Numbered from the stretch's first letter, positions 26,576-35,630 are shown. The stretch is DNA of 64,000 bases from Paenibacillus psychroresistens (GCF_009728935.1 NZ_CP034235.1:3572001-3636000); one strand, 5' to 3'. Numbers and translations: made by a program. The notes: generated by a model not told the origin, from the sequence alone.

Positions 26576-27859
26576 TTGAAGAATACAACGTTCGAACGCA
26601 GCAGCATCAATAATATTCGAGTTCATGTATTGCCGACAAAGCAATTTAAGACCTTTGCTATCTCGGTATATATTGGCAGTCCATTAACCGAAGAAACGGT
26701 TACCCCAATTGCTTTAACGCCCCATGTACTACGAAGAGGGACTAAAGCTTATCCCGAAACGAAAGCCTTCCGTGAGAAATTAGATGATTTGTATGGAGCA
26801 GGCTTTGGTTTTGATATTTTCAAACGTGGGGATTATCAAATTGTGCAATTTCGAATGGACATCATTGAAGATCGTTATGTGAATGAGAGTGGGAAATCTT
26901 TATTAGCGCAAGCCATTGGTTTTCTCGGTGGTGCTATAACAGAGCCTGCACTGGAGGATAATCATTTTATAGAGAAATATGTGGAAGCTGAGAAGCTCAC
27001 AGTGAGTCGCAAGATTGAAGCGGTCATTAATGATAAAATTCGTTATGCCGAAGAACGCTGCATGCAAGAAATGTGCAAAAACGAGCCGTATCGTTTATTC
27101 CAGCTAGGGACCATTGAAGCTTTACAGAGCTTAAGTGCTGCTTCGTTGCATGAGAAATATAGGGCATGGTTACAGGAAGCGCCGATCGATATTTATGTGG
27201 TAGGCAATACGACATTAGCAGAAGTGTCTGAATATGTGGCTAACGCCATTCAGCTAAAACGTGAATCAGCCGCTACCTATAACTTGAGATCAACTTATCA
27301 TGAAGTCAAGCAGGTTCGGACGGTCATTGAAAAATTAGATATTAAGCAAGGCAAGCTGAATATGGGACTGCGGACCAATGCGACTTATGCCGATGAATTA
27401 TACAGTGCTCTGCTCATGTATAACGGAGTATTGGGTGGTTATCCACATTCCAAGCTATTTATTAATGTGAGAGAGAAAGCAAGCTTAGCTTATTATGCTT
27501 CCTCACGTTTAGATGGCCATAAAGGCATCCTGGCGATTCGTTCCGGTATCGAAATGGAGAACTATGAAAAAGCCTCCGAGATTATTCAGCAACAGCTTGA
27601 AGCTATGCGCCAAGGTGATATTACCGAGCTCGAGCTTTCACAAACCCAAGCGATGATTGCTAATCAGCTAAGGGAAATTAATGATTCGGCATTCGAGATG
27701 ATCTCGTTTGATTACAATAGTGTATTGTCTGGGGTTGAACGCTCCGTCATCGAGCTTATCGATGCCATTGAGAAAGTCGACCGCCCTCAAATCACCAAGG
27801 TTGCCCAAAAGGTGCAATTGGATACCCTATACTTCCTGCGCGATCAAAAGGGGGATTAA
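26576..27859 (+). CDS. ymfF: M16 peptidase-like protein YmfF, zinc site missing
   Basis: 427 residues from TTG 26576 (AGGGAGG at 26561-26567). Overall M16 fold (SVYIGSPLTEETVTPIAL near the start; YNGVLGGYPHSKLFINVREK and ASLAYYASSRLDGHKG in the C-terminal half). The place of the HxxEH zinc motif reads ALTPHVLRRGT, so the catalytic site is lost. It is probably the non-catalytic partner of the next protein, as in two-subunit M16 peptidases. ymfH follows after 3 bp. Confidence 0.88.
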   Translation: MKNTTFERSSINNIRVHVLPTKQFKTFAISVYIGSPLTEETVTPIALTPHVLRRGTKAYPETKAFREKLDDLYGAGFGFDIFKRGDYQIVQFRMDIIEDRYVNESGKSLLAQAIGFLGGAITEPALEDNHFIEKYVEAEKLTVSRKIEAVINDKIRYAEERCMQEMCKNEPYRLFQLGTIEALQSLSAASLHEKYRAWLQEAPIDIYVVGNTTLAEVSEYVANAIQLKRESAATYNLRSTYHEVKQVRTVIEKLDIKQGKLNMGLRTNATYADELYSALLMYNGVLGGYPHSKLFINVREKASLAYYASSRLDGHKGILAIRSGIEMENYEKASEIIQQQLEAMRQGDITELELSQTQAMIANQLREINDSAFEMISFDYNSVLSGVERSVIELIDAIEKVDRPQITKVAQKVQLDTLYFLRDQKGD

Positions 27860-27862
27860 ACG

Positions 27863-29149
27863 ATGGAAATTTTGAATTATGAGCACTTGAATGAAAAATT
27901 ATATACCGAGCAGCTGGATAACGGGCTGAAGGTCTTTATTTTGCCAAAGGAAGGCTTTCAGAAAACATATGCGACTTTTAGCACTCGTTATGGTTCTATT
28001 GATAACCATTTTCAAGCTAGTGGTGAAGCTGAAGTTCGAGTTCCCGACGGAATTGCCCATTTCTTGGAGCATAAGATGTTTGAAGAGCCAACAGGTGATA
28101 TTTTTGCCACATTTGCTTCACAAGGCGCATCGGCCAATGCTTTTACTAGCTTTGATCGTACCGCTTATTTGTTCTCAGCAACCGAACAGATTCACGCTAA
28201 TCTGACCACTTTGTTAAATTTCGTGCAAAACCCTTATTTTACCGATGAAAATGTCGAGAAAGAAAAGGGGATCATCAATCAAGAAATTACGATGTATCAG
28301 GATAATGCGGATTGGCGTTCTTATTTTGGATTGATTGAGGCTATGTACAAAACGCATCCGATTCATATTGATATCGCAGGCACGATTGAGTCGATTAAAG
28401 ATATTACGAAAGAGACGTTATACGCTTGCTACCACACGTTCTATCACCCAAGCAATATGATGTTGTTCATTGTTGGCGGAGTTGATCCCGAGCAGGTTAT
28501 GCAGCTCGTCCGTGACAACCAAGCAGCTAAAGGCTATAAAGCTCAGGGTGAAATACGGCGGATTTTTGACAATGAGCCTAGCGGGGTAGCCATCAAGCTT
28601 AAAGCGACCCAATTGCCGGTTTCCTTACCGAAATATTTGTTCGGCTTTAAAGAAACTCCACCGCACGTGGAAGGACTGGAATTGCTGCGATTAGAGCTGA
28701 CGATGAAGGTTATGATGGATGTGCTATTCGGACCGAGCTCAACGATTTATCAAATTCTGTATGATGAGAATTTAATCTCGGATAATTTCGGGCATGAATA
28801 CAATTGTGATCGGGATTATGCCTTTTCAATTATTGGCGGGGACACGAAGAATCCAGAAGCTTTGCTGAATCGTATTAAGGAATTGCTTGGGGAGGTTATT
28901 GAATCAGGAGTAGCCGAAGCAGATTTCGAGCGAACCCGCAAGAAGCGAACAGGTGGTTTTCTGCGGATGCTGAATTCACCGGAATCCATTGCCAATGAAT
29001 TTACTAAATACCAATTCAGGGGTGGTGATCTGTTTAGCATGCTGCAGATCTATCAAGAAATGACATTGGGCCATGTAAATGAGCGGATGCGCAAGCATTT
29101 TAATTGGGAGCAGATGGCAGCATCTCTAGTCTCAAGTGAGCAGGCATGA
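27863..29149 (+). CDS. ymfH: M16 zinc peptidase YmfH, catalytic partner
   Basis: 428 residues. The zinc motif is intact: GIAHFLEHKMFEEP (HxxEH) with EKEKGIINQEITMYQDN supplying the distal Glu. The C-terminal half has LFGPSSTIYQILYDENLIS. Together with the zinc-less YmfF it probably forms a heteromeric M16 peptidase. It overlaps ymfI by 4 bp. The natural substrate is unknown. Confidence 0.9.
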   Translation: MEILNYEHLNEKLYTEQLDNGLKVFILPKEGFQKTYATFSTRYGSIDNHFQASGEAEVRVPDGIAHFLEHKMFEEPTGDIFATFASQGASANAFTSFDRTAYLFSATEQIHANLTTLLNFVQNPYFTDENVEKEKGIINQEITMYQDNADWRSYFGLIEAMYKTHPIHIDIAGTIESIKDITKETLYACYHTFYHPSNMMLFIVGGVDPEQVMQLVRDNQAAKGYKAQGEIRRIFDNEPSGVAIKLKATQLPVSLPKYLFGFKETPPHVEGLELLRLELTMKVMMDVLFGPSSTIYQILYDENLISDNFGHEYNCDRDYAFSIIGGDTKNPEALLNRIKELLGEVIESGVAEADFERTRKKRTGGFLRMLNSPESIANEFTKYQFRGGDLFSMLQIYQEMTLGHVNERMRKHFNWEQMAASLVSSEQA

Positions 29150-29895
29150 CAACCCCTTTTAAGCAACAAACCGTCTTGATTACTGGGGCGAGCAGAGGTA
29201 TAGGGGCTGCCGTAGCGCAACGATTTGCTGCTGTAGGCATGAATATTGTGATTCACTATAATCAGGGGCATGAGGCCGCTAATGAGGTGGCTCGGAGCTG
29301 TATGCAGCAGGGATCTAAGGTGCTTACCATTTCTGCTGACATTCGCAGCAAAGAGCAGCTATTGAAGATGCAGGAGAAGCTCGCTAAACATGAGATGCTG
29401 CCTGATATTCTGGTGAATAACGCTGGCATTAGCCATTATGGGATGCTGGCGGATGTCACCGAAGAGCAATGGGATGATCTGATGAATGTTAATCTTAAAG
29501 GTACCTTTTTTACTTCGCAGATTTTTATGGAACGAATGGTCCAGCTTAAATATGGTCGAATTATTAACGTTTCGTCTATCTGGGGAATATCAGGTGCCTC
29601 CTGTGAAGTAGCCTATTCCACAACCAAGGGAGGCATTAATGCCTTTACAAAAGCCTTAGCCAAGGAGCTTGCCCCTTCGAATGTCACTGTGAATGCAGTG
29701 GCACCGGGGGCTGTGGATACAGCTATGATGAACCATTTAGCTGCTGAGGAAGTAACTGCTATTCAAAGTGAGATTCCTGCTGGACGATTTGCCATGCCGG
29801 ACGAGATCGCATCATTGGTTTATTTTTTGGCTTTGCCGGAATCTAGCTATATTACTGGGCAAATTATTAGCCCAAATGGTGGATGGCTTACATAA
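29146..29895 (+). CDS. ymfI: FabG-like short-chain dehydrogenase (YmfI)
   Basis: 249-residue classical SDR: cofactor motif TGASRGIGAAVAQRFAA, NNAGISHYG, catalytic SSIWGISGASCEVAYSTTK (Ser, Tyr-x3-Lys) and C-terminal GQIISPNGGW. An NADP-linked oxidoreductase of unknown substrate. It ends the M16 pair operon. Family resemblance to 3-oxoacyl-ACP reductases is general and does not prove that activity. Confidence 0.85.
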   Translation: MTTPFKQQTVLITGASRGIGAAVAQRFAAVGMNIVIHYNQGHEAANEVARSCMQQGSKVLTISADIRSKEQLLKMQEKLAKHEMLPDILVNNAGISHYGMLADVTEEQWDDLMNVNLKGTFFTSQIFMERMVQLKYGRIINVSSIWGISGASCEVAYSTTKGGINAFTKALAKELAPSNVTVNAVAPGAVDTAMMNHLAAEEVTAIQSEIPAGRFAMPDEIASLVYFLALPESSYITGQIISPNGGWLT

Positions 29896-29994
29896 ATCAC
29901 CTTAAATTGGAAATGCTTTGCGTGAATAAACTCCGGCTAAAAAGCGAATAGTACAACTGTTATTGCTATTAGTCTAAGATGAGGAGGTTTACGT

Positions 29995-30243
29995 ATGGCA
30001 ACTGTATTAAAATCGTTTGACAAGTGGAAGCAATTCTTAGGTGAACGTGTTTCACAAGCTGAATCCGTTGGGATGAGTGAAGAGACGGTGACCAAGCTGG
30101 CCTTTCAAATTGGTGAATTCCTGCAGGATAAAATTGATCCAGAAAATCCCGAGGAACGTATTTTGAAGGAGCTTTGGGATATCGGGAATGAACAAGAACG
30201 TAAAACGATGGCGAGTTTGATGGTCAAATTAGTTAGCAAGTAA
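29995..30243 (+). CDS. ymfJ: DUF3243 protein (YmfJ)
   Basis: 82 residues (VLKSFDKWKQFLGERVSQAE, FQIGEFLQDKIDPENPEERI, LWDIGNEQERKTMASLMVKL), the DUF3243/YmfJ family, small and mostly helical. GATGAGGAGG precedes the ATG. Function is unknown; its place between ymfI and ymfK is conserved in Bacilli. Confidence 0.85.
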   Translation: MATVLKSFDKWKQFLGERVSQAESVGMSEETVTKLAFQIGEFLQDKIDPENPEERILKELWDIGNEQERKTMASLMVKLVSK

Positions 30244-30252
30244 AGTTGACTC

Positions 30253-30280
30253 GCCCTCCTCTATAGGGGGGCTTTTCTTT
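30253..30280 (+). terminator. ymfJ terminator
   Basis: GCCCTCC pairs with GGGGGGC (one T-G pair) around TCTATA, followed by TTTTCTTT. Confidence 0.8.
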
Positions 30281-30320
30281 GTAGTTCGTGATATACTGAA
30301 ATTAAAAAGGAATAATGTCG

Positions 30321-31052
30321 ATGTATTTTCATAAAATAAGGCTATTTTTTGTTTATTTGTTTCTTCTTGTCCTTTTAACGGCGTGTGGTCACCCCATTCC
30401 AACAGCTTCAGTTGATTTGCTTAAGCAAAAGAAAGCTATTCTAATCTTAACCTCACCTTCGTTAGACAAGTCTTTACAGAATCAGCTAGTTCAAACTCTT
30501 AATACTTGGAAGCAAACTGAGTTGATTACCTATGAATGGCTTCAGCAGGTGAACGTGGTAGACGACCTGCTTATTAATAAAATAAATCAGATTCCATATT
30601 CCTACATTATGGTTATAAGCTCAGATTTAACGCCTACCACACTAACAGAAGCTGGAAAAGCTCCAGATAAACGCTGGATTGTGCTTTCTGATGCTACCCA
30701 TCTGGAAGCTATCCCAACGACCATACCAGATAATGTTGCTGTATATCAATTGAATGCTAGCCTTTTGACGACTCAATGGAATGAAGCGGTTGCCCGCACA
30801 CAACAAGCTCAGCAACAACAGCTAACTATGAATGGAATTTATCATTCTGTTGGCTCCGTTACTTATGGAAACATACCTACGCCAACACCAACACCAAGTC
30901 CGAATATTCCGCCAATTAATCTCCAAAAGCCGGGAGCTGTTATATTAATTTGGCCTTCCATTTGGGCAGATCAGTTAAAAGTGATTCAATTGAATAGCTT
31001 TGAAAAAGGGCTGCATTACTACACAACTCAGCAAATGAAGATTAATTACTAA
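30321..31052 (+). CDS. Uncharacterised lipoprotein
   Basis: About 243 residues. A hydrophobic signal ends in a lipobox, LVLLTACG, so it should be membrane-anchored on the outside. The body (ILILTSPSLDKSLQNQLVQT, YIMVISSDLTPT, WIVLSDATHLEAIP) alternates strands and helices like a periplasmic-binding-protein lobe, similar in feel to the N-terminal half of basic membrane lipoproteins, but I cannot assign it. Near the C-terminus is a Pro-Thr stretch (PTPTPTPSPNIPP). The start could also be six bases upstream at 30315. It interrupts the ymfJ-ymfK pair. Confidence 0.75.
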   Translation: MYFHKIRLFFVYLFLLVLLTACGHPIPTASVDLLKQKKAILILTSPSLDKSLQNQLVQTLNTWKQTELITYEWLQQVNVVDDLLINKINQIPYSYIMVISSDLTPTTLTEAGKAPDKRWIVLSDATHLEAIPTTIPDNVAVYQLNASLLTTQWNEAVARTQQAQQQQLTMNGIYHSVGSVTYGNIPTPTPTPSPNIPPINLQKPGAVILIWPSIWADQLKVIQLNSFEKGLHYYTTQQMKINY

Positions 31053-31138
31053 TTAATGAAGGCAATAAAGGAAATAAGCAAATGTTGTAGAATAATGTAG
31101 AATAATAGTCTGTCATCGAATAGGGGTTGGACCACAGA

Positions 31139-31900
31139 ATGAAACAATGGTACATGGAATACAGGATTCATAAGAATCGCCCTGGTTTGCTTGGTGATAT
31201 TGCTTCTTTAATGGGAATGCTGGAAATTAATATTATGTCGATTAATGGAGTCGAAGATCGTACTCGCGGCATGCTTCTGCAAACCGATGATGATGAAACC
31301 ATTGAGCTTATGGGTAAAATGCTAAGTAAAGTAGATAATATTACTATTACGGCTTTACGCACCCCTAAATTAGTCGATATTCTCGCTGTTAGGCATGGCC
31401 GTTACATAGAACGTGATTCGGATGATCGCAAAACCTTCCGGTTTACACGGGACGAGCTTGGTTTACTTGTGGACTTTTTAGGTGAGATTTTCAAGAGAGA
31501 CGGCAATCAGGTCGTTGGTTTGCGCGGGATGCCGCGTGTCGGCAAAACAGAGTCCATTATTGCTGGAAGTGTATGCTCGAATAAACGTTGGAATTTTGTT
31601 TCTTCCACATTGCTTCGCCAAACGGTTCGTAATCAAATGTCTGAGGATGAATTGAATCCCAACAATATATTTATAATTGACGGTATTGTTTCGACCATGC
31701 GATCTAATGAAAAGCATCACAGCTTATTGAAACAAATTATGGCTATGCCATCGACCAAGGTCATAGAACACCCCGATATTTTTATTCGCGAATCGGAATA
31801 TGATTATCATACGTTTGATTATATTATCGAATTGCGTAATTCACCGGATGAAGAGATTTCCTATGATAGCTTTACGACTCCATTTGATGAAGGCTTTTAA
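31139..31900 (+). CDS. ymfK: YmfK, ACT-like plus P-loop protein (DUF3388)
   Basis: 253 residues. The first ~70 residues look like an ACT regulatory domain (EYRIHKNRPGLLGDIASLMG, ITIT). The second part carries a Walker A motif, GMPRVGKTESI, and IFIIDGIVSTMRSN. This is the YmfK/DUF3388 family, conserved next to ymfM/rodZ in Bacilli with no known function. ATG 31139 is used; TTG 31127 lies on top of the AGGGG site. Confidence 0.88.
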   Translation: MKQWYMEYRIHKNRPGLLGDIASLMGMLEINIMSINGVEDRTRGMLLQTDDDETIELMGKMLSKVDNITITALRTPKLVDILAVRHGRYIERDSDDRKTFRFTRDELGLLVDFLGEIFKRDGNQVVGLRGMPRVGKTESIIAGSVCSNKRWNFVSSTLLRQTVRNQMSEDELNPNNIFIIDGIVSTMRSNEKHHSLLKQIMAMPSTKVIEHPDIFIRESEYDYHTFDYIIELRNSPDEEISYDSFTTPFDEGF

Positions 31901-31936
31901 AAATTATAGTAGATACGTTGACGGGAGGTGAACCAT

Positions 31937-32782
31937 TTGTCGGAATTGGGACAGTTGTTGCGAAAGGCTAGGCTGGAAAAAGGGATATCCTTGGAGGATA
32001 TGCAAGAAACCACTAAAATTCGAAAAAGATATTTAGAAGCCATTGAAGATGGCAATTATAAATTGCTGCCAGGAAATTTTTATGTAAGGGCATTTATTAA
32101 GAGCTATTCGGAGAGTGTGGGCTTAGACCCTAATGAGGTGCTTCGTCTTTATCGGAATGTGATTCCTGCTTCTCAAGTCGAATCTAAGGTAGAGCCTAAC
32201 CATCGCAAAAGATCGGGTATTAAAACGAACGACCGTTGGAGCAAAAGAATCACTACGCTTGTTTTTATATCTTTCTTGGTTTTAATTATTGTTTTAGCCT
32301 ATTATTTTATAGATAAGAACAGTAAAACGGCGGATAATACTAACAATACCGAGGAACAAGGTCCTCGCCTAACTGACAAAGCAGTTGATGTGGTTGACCC
32401 TAACGCAACACCTATTGCGACAATTGAACCGAATACTCCAACCCCACAGGCATCCAGTCCCCTAGCAGAAGTTAAGTTGGCTTCTAGTGCTAATGGAGTT
32501 GATTATTATATTATTTCGAACGCCACCAAAATTGAATTAGAGCTAAGTGTTGCCACAGATAAATGTTGGTTTGAAATTGATGAAGTGAGTGGAGTCAATA
32601 GCAAGAAGTTGATTGAGACCGGCAATCTGGAGACCACCACTGGTAAGAAAATCTGGAGCTTGGAAAAACCTGTCTATGTTAAGCTGGGAAGAGCCAATGC
32701 GGCAGAAGTGAAAGTAAACGGTGTGATTATCCCCGTGGGAGATTTACCTAATGTAAAGAAATTTCAATTTGAGCTCGCATAA
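31937..32782 (+). CDS. ymfM: RodZ-like membrane protein with N-terminal HTH (YmfM)
   Basis: 281 residues from TTG 31937 (GGGAGG at 31923-31928). Cytoplasmic HTH_25 domain (LGQLLRKARLEKGISLEDM, GNFYVRAFIKSYSESVGLD), a basic stretch, one membrane segment (~105-125), a Pro/Thr-rich linker and an outside DUF4115-type domain. This architecture is that of RodZ, the MreB-linked elongasome protein. Position before pgsA matches ymfM of B. subtilis, although yajQ and rimO are inserted here. Confidence 0.88.
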   Translation: MSELGQLLRKARLEKGISLEDMQETTKIRKRYLEAIEDGNYKLLPGNFYVRAFIKSYSESVGLDPNEVLRLYRNVIPASQVESKVEPNHRKRSGIKTNDRWSKRITTLVFISFLVLIIVLAYYFIDKNSKTADNTNNTEEQGPRLTDKAVDVVDPNATPIATIEPNTPTPQASSPLAEVKLASSANGVDYYIISNATKIELELSVATDKCWFEIDEVSGVNSKKLIETGNLETTTGKKIWSLEKPVYVKLGRANAAEVKVNGVIIPVGDLPNVKKFQFELA

Positions 32783-32844
32783 ACGCCTTGCTATAGGGGA
32801 GGATAACGGTAGTTATTCATTCCTGTAAAAGTGAGGTTAAGCAA

Positions 32845-33006
32845 ATGCCAACAAGCTGGGTTGTAACAGGGCTGGGGGTTATAGTCAGTTTATTGGGCTG
32901 GTACTTAACACCTAGTGCTTGGGGATACGGAATTTTTGGTTTTGGTCTTGCACATATTGTGTTAGGGCTGCTGGATATGTTTCGTGTGCCAGTTCGAAGA
33001 CATTAG
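32845..33006 (+). CDS. Small membrane protein, 53 residues
   Basis: ATG 32845 to TAG 33006, with GTGAGGTT nine bases upstream. Translation begins MPTSWVVTGLGVIVSLLGW, has a second hydrophobic Gly-rich stretch (WGYGIFGFGLAHIVLGLLD) and ends FRVPVRRH, so two membrane segments with a basic tail. A good terminator follows at 33023-33059. The ribosome binding site, hydrophobic design and terminator support a real gene. The family is not recognised. Confidence 0.65.
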   Translation: MPTSWVVTGLGVIVSLLGWYLTPSAWGYGIFGFGLAHIVLGLLDMFRVPVRRH

Positions 33007-33022
33007 TTCGGAGCAGTATTTT

Positions 33023-33059
33023 AGAGGACATCCTTAAGCTTAATGGGGTGTCTTCTTTT
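33023..33059 (+). terminator. Terminator after the small membrane protein gene
   Basis: AGAGGACATCC pairs over 11 bp (with G-U) with GGGGTGTCTTCT, followed by TTTTA. The yajQ -10 box begins 20 bp later. Confidence 0.7.
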
Positions 33060-33075
33060 ATTATGTAGAAAAACT

Positions 33076-33084
33076 TGCTATAAT
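33076..33084 (+). promoter_or_regulatory. Extended-10 promoter of yajQ
   Basis: TGC followed by TATAAT at 33079-33084. No clear -35 is seen, as is common for extended-10 promoters. The start codon is 36 bp downstream. Confidence 0.5.
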
Positions 33085-33119
33085 GAACTAACGATTGTTT
33101 AGAAAAGGAAGTGTTTGGC

Positions 33120-33614
33120 ATGAGTACAGAAAACTCGTTTGATATTTGTTCGAAAATTGATATGGCCGAATTGAATAATGCGATTAACCAAGCCGAGAAA
33201 GAAATTGACACTCGGTTTGATTTCAAAAACAGCAAAAGCAGCATCAAGCTAGAAAAAGAAGAGCTAGTCCTAGTCTCCGATGATGAATTTAAGCTGCAGA
33301 ACGTTGTAGACATATTGACTTCGAAGATGGCCAAGCGTGGAATTTCTTTGAAAAATATGGAGCATGGTAAAGTTGAACCAGCAGCTATGACAACAGTTAG
33401 ACAAAGAATTACCTTAAAGCAAGGGATAAGCCAAGAGGACGCTAAGAAAATTAATATCCTCATTCGTGATTCCAAATTAAAAGTAACCAGCCAAATTCAA
33501 GGCGATCAAATTCGAGTTACAGGCAAAAATCGGGATGACTTGCAGAAGATTATGCAAATTGTTAAACAAGCGGATTTACCCTTGGAGCTGCAGTTCAACA
33601 ATTTTCGCGGGTAG
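33120..33614 (+). CDS. yajQ: YajQ family nucleotide-binding protein
   Basis: 164 residues from ATG 33120 (AAAAGGAAG upstream). Typical YajQ text: ENSFDICSKIDMAELNNAIN, EIDTRFDFKNSKSSI, GISLKNMEHGKVEPA, ITLKQGISQEDAKKI. Two ferredoxin-like/RRM-like domains. Homologues bind cyclic-di-GMP or RNA; the role in Firmicutes is not settled. Confidence 0.92.
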   Translation: MSTENSFDICSKIDMAELNNAINQAEKEIDTRFDFKNSKSSIKLEKEELVLVSDDEFKLQNVVDILTSKMAKRGISLKNMEHGKVEPAAMTTVRQRITLKQGISQEDAKKINILIRDSKLKVTSQIQGDQIRVTGKNRDDLQKIMQIVKQADLPLELQFNNFRG

Positions 33615-33649
33615 CAATTCCTATAACGATGTATTATAATTATAATGTT

Positions 33650-33682
33650 AACGGGCTACTTTATTCTTTGTAGCCCGTTCAT
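33650..33682 (+). terminator. yajQ terminator-like hairpin
   Basis: AACGGGCTAC (33650-33659) and GTAGCCCGTT (33670-33679) form a perfect 10-bp stem. The following CATCTTG is a poor U-tract, so termination may be partial. It lies 42 bp before rimO. Confidence 0.6.
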
Positions 33683-33723
33683 CTTGAATTGCAATGAATT
33701 GCACTATATTGGGGGATCTCGTA

Positions 33724-35052
33724 ATGACAGAAAAGATAATGGTGGTTACACTCGGATGCGAGAAGAATCTAGTTGATTCTGAAATCATGACCGGTTTAGT
33801 CCATCAAAAAGGCTACTTAATAGCCGACAACAAAGAGGATGCAACGGTTATTATCGTGAATACCTGCGGTTTTATTGATGCAGCTAAAGAAGAATCCGTT
33901 AATACTATTCTAGATATGGCGGATTTGAAACGAACAGCGAATTTAAAGGCGCTTATCGTCTCAGGTTGCTTGACACAACGTTACAAGGAAGAATTAATGA
34001 AGGAAATGCCTGAGATTGACGGAATCGTAGGTACTGGCGATTTTCATAACATTAATGACATTGTCGAGCAGGCATTAGCAGGCCATAAGCCGGTGATGGT
34101 CGGAAATCCCGTGTTTAATTACGAGCAAGCATTGCCAAGACGCTCATCCGGACCACGTTATACGGCTTATGTGAAAATTGCTGAAGGCTGCGATAACGCG
34201 TGTACTTTTTGTAGTATTCCGATTATGCGTGGTAAATTCCGTAGTCGCAGTATGGAGTCTGTTATCCGTGAAGTGACTGAATTGGCATCACAGGGTGTAA
34301 AGGAAATCAGCTTGATTGCACAGGATTCGACTAATTATGGTACGGATTTATATGATTCCTTTATGCTGCCTACCTTAATGAATAAAGTTACAGATGTACC
34401 CGGAATTGAATGGGTTCGATTGCATTATGCCTATCCTGGATTCTTTACAGATGAATTAATTGATACCATAGCAAATAACCCAAAAGTTTGTAAATATGTG
34501 GACATGCCGCTTCAGCATAGCGAAGATCGGATCCTGAAACGGATGAATAGACCTGGCAGACAACGCGATTCAAGAGAGCTGATTCTCAAAATTCGTGCCA
34601 AAATTCCCAATGTTTCCCTACGTACTTCACTTATTGTCGGGTTTCCGGGCGAAACAGAAACGGATTTTGATAATTTGGTTACTTTTGTGCGCGAAATGGA
34701 ATTTGACCGTTTGGGTGTCTTCAGTTATTCACAGGAGCAAGATACGCCAGCATCACGTTTGCCTGATCAAGTAGATGAGGATGTTAAAGAGTTCCGCAAC
34801 AACACCTTGATGGAAATTCAACGTGAAATCTCCAAAACCCGCAATGGCAATCGCATTGGACAGGATTTGGATATTCTGATCGAACGTTATGACGGGCGTA
34901 ATGATGTCTACATTGGACGTTCACAATATGATGCTCCAGAAATAGATGGAGAGGTTTTTGTAACAAGCAGCACGGCAACCATTGGTTCTATGACCAAAGT
35001 AAGAATCACGCATTCGTTTGAGTATGATTTGTCTGGGGAGGGTATTGTATGA
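33724..35052 (+). CDS. rimO: Ribosomal protein S12 methylthiotransferase RimO
   Basis: 442 residues from ATG 33724 (GGGGGA at 33711-33716). Order: UPF0004 domain with cluster cysteines in TLGCEKNLVDSE, NTCGF and SGCLTQRY; radical SAM core with GCDNACTFCSIPIMRG (CxxxCxxC); C-terminal TRAM domain. It adds a methylthio group to an Asp of S12. The related MiaB is at 47055. It overlaps pgsA by 4 bp. Confidence 0.96.
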   Translation: MTEKIMVVTLGCEKNLVDSEIMTGLVHQKGYLIADNKEDATVIIVNTCGFIDAAKEESVNTILDMADLKRTANLKALIVSGCLTQRYKEELMKEMPEIDGIVGTGDFHNINDIVEQALAGHKPVMVGNPVFNYEQALPRRSSGPRYTAYVKIAEGCDNACTFCSIPIMRGKFRSRSMESVIREVTELASQGVKEISLIAQDSTNYGTDLYDSFMLPTLMNKVTDVPGIEWVRLHYAYPGFFTDELIDTIANNPKVCKYVDMPLQHSEDRILKRMNRPGRQRDSRELILKIRAKIPNVSLRTSLIVGFPGETETDFDNLVTFVREMEFDRLGVFSYSQEQDTPASRLPDQVDEDVKEFRNNTLMEIQREISKTRNGNRIGQDLDILIERYDGRNDVYIGRSQYDAPEIDGEVFVTSSTATIGSMTKVRITHSFEYDLSGEGIV

Positions 35053-35624
35053 ATTTACCCAACCGAATCACGGTTGCAAGAATAGCTCTTATACCTGTGA
35101 TTATGGTTTTCCTCCAGGTCAAAACATTCCCGGTTATCCATCTTTCTGATTTTACCATTACCTATAATCAAATTCTGGCTACCTTTGTTTTTATAATTGC
35201 TGCCAGTACGGATGGTTTAGACGGCTATATCGCCCGTAAGCGTAAGCTTGTTACCAATCTGGGCAAGCTATTAGATCCACTTGCTGATAAATTACTGGTA
35301 ACGGCGGTATTGGTTTATTTGGTTGAACTCGGGAAAATTGATGCTTGGATAGTTATTGTCATTATTGGCAGAGAGTTCGCTGTAACAGGGTTGAGGCAAA
35401 TTGCGCTATTAGAAGGTATCGTTATGGCGGCAAGCAAGCTGGGGAAATGGAAGACAGGCATTCAGATCACAGCGATTATTGCTTTGTTGCTTAACAATTT
35501 TCCATTTAACTTTATCGACATTCGTTTCGATTTAATTTCTAGCTGGGCAGCCGTTATCATAACGGTCTACTCGGGTGTTGATTATTTTGTCAAAAACAAA
35601 CATGTAATCAATTTTTCAGATTGA
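35049..35624 (+). CDS. pgsA: CDP-diacylglycerol-glycerol-3-phosphate 3-phosphatidyltransferase
   Basis: 191 residues, integral membrane. The CDP-alcohol phosphatidyltransferase motif is complete: DGLDGYIARKRKLVTN with GKLLDPLADK. It makes phosphatidylglycerol phosphate, the committed step to phosphatidylglycerol and cardiolipin. Translation is coupled to rimO through the ATGA overlap. Confidence 0.95.
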   Translation: MNLPNRITVARIALIPVIMVFLQVKTFPVIHLSDFTITYNQILATFVFIIAASTDGLDGYIARKRKLVTNLGKLLDPLADKLLVTAVLVYLVELGKIDAWIVIVIIGREFAVTGLRQIALLEGIVMAASKLGKWKTGIQITAIIALLLNNFPFNFIDIRFDLISSWAAVIITVYSGVDYFVKNKHVINFSD

Positions 35625-35630
35625 GGATGA

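Noticed and set aside
33111..33119. GTG 33111 as start of yajQ
   Set aside because: It directly abuts the AAAAGGAAG binding site with no spacing; ATG 33120 is at the right distance.
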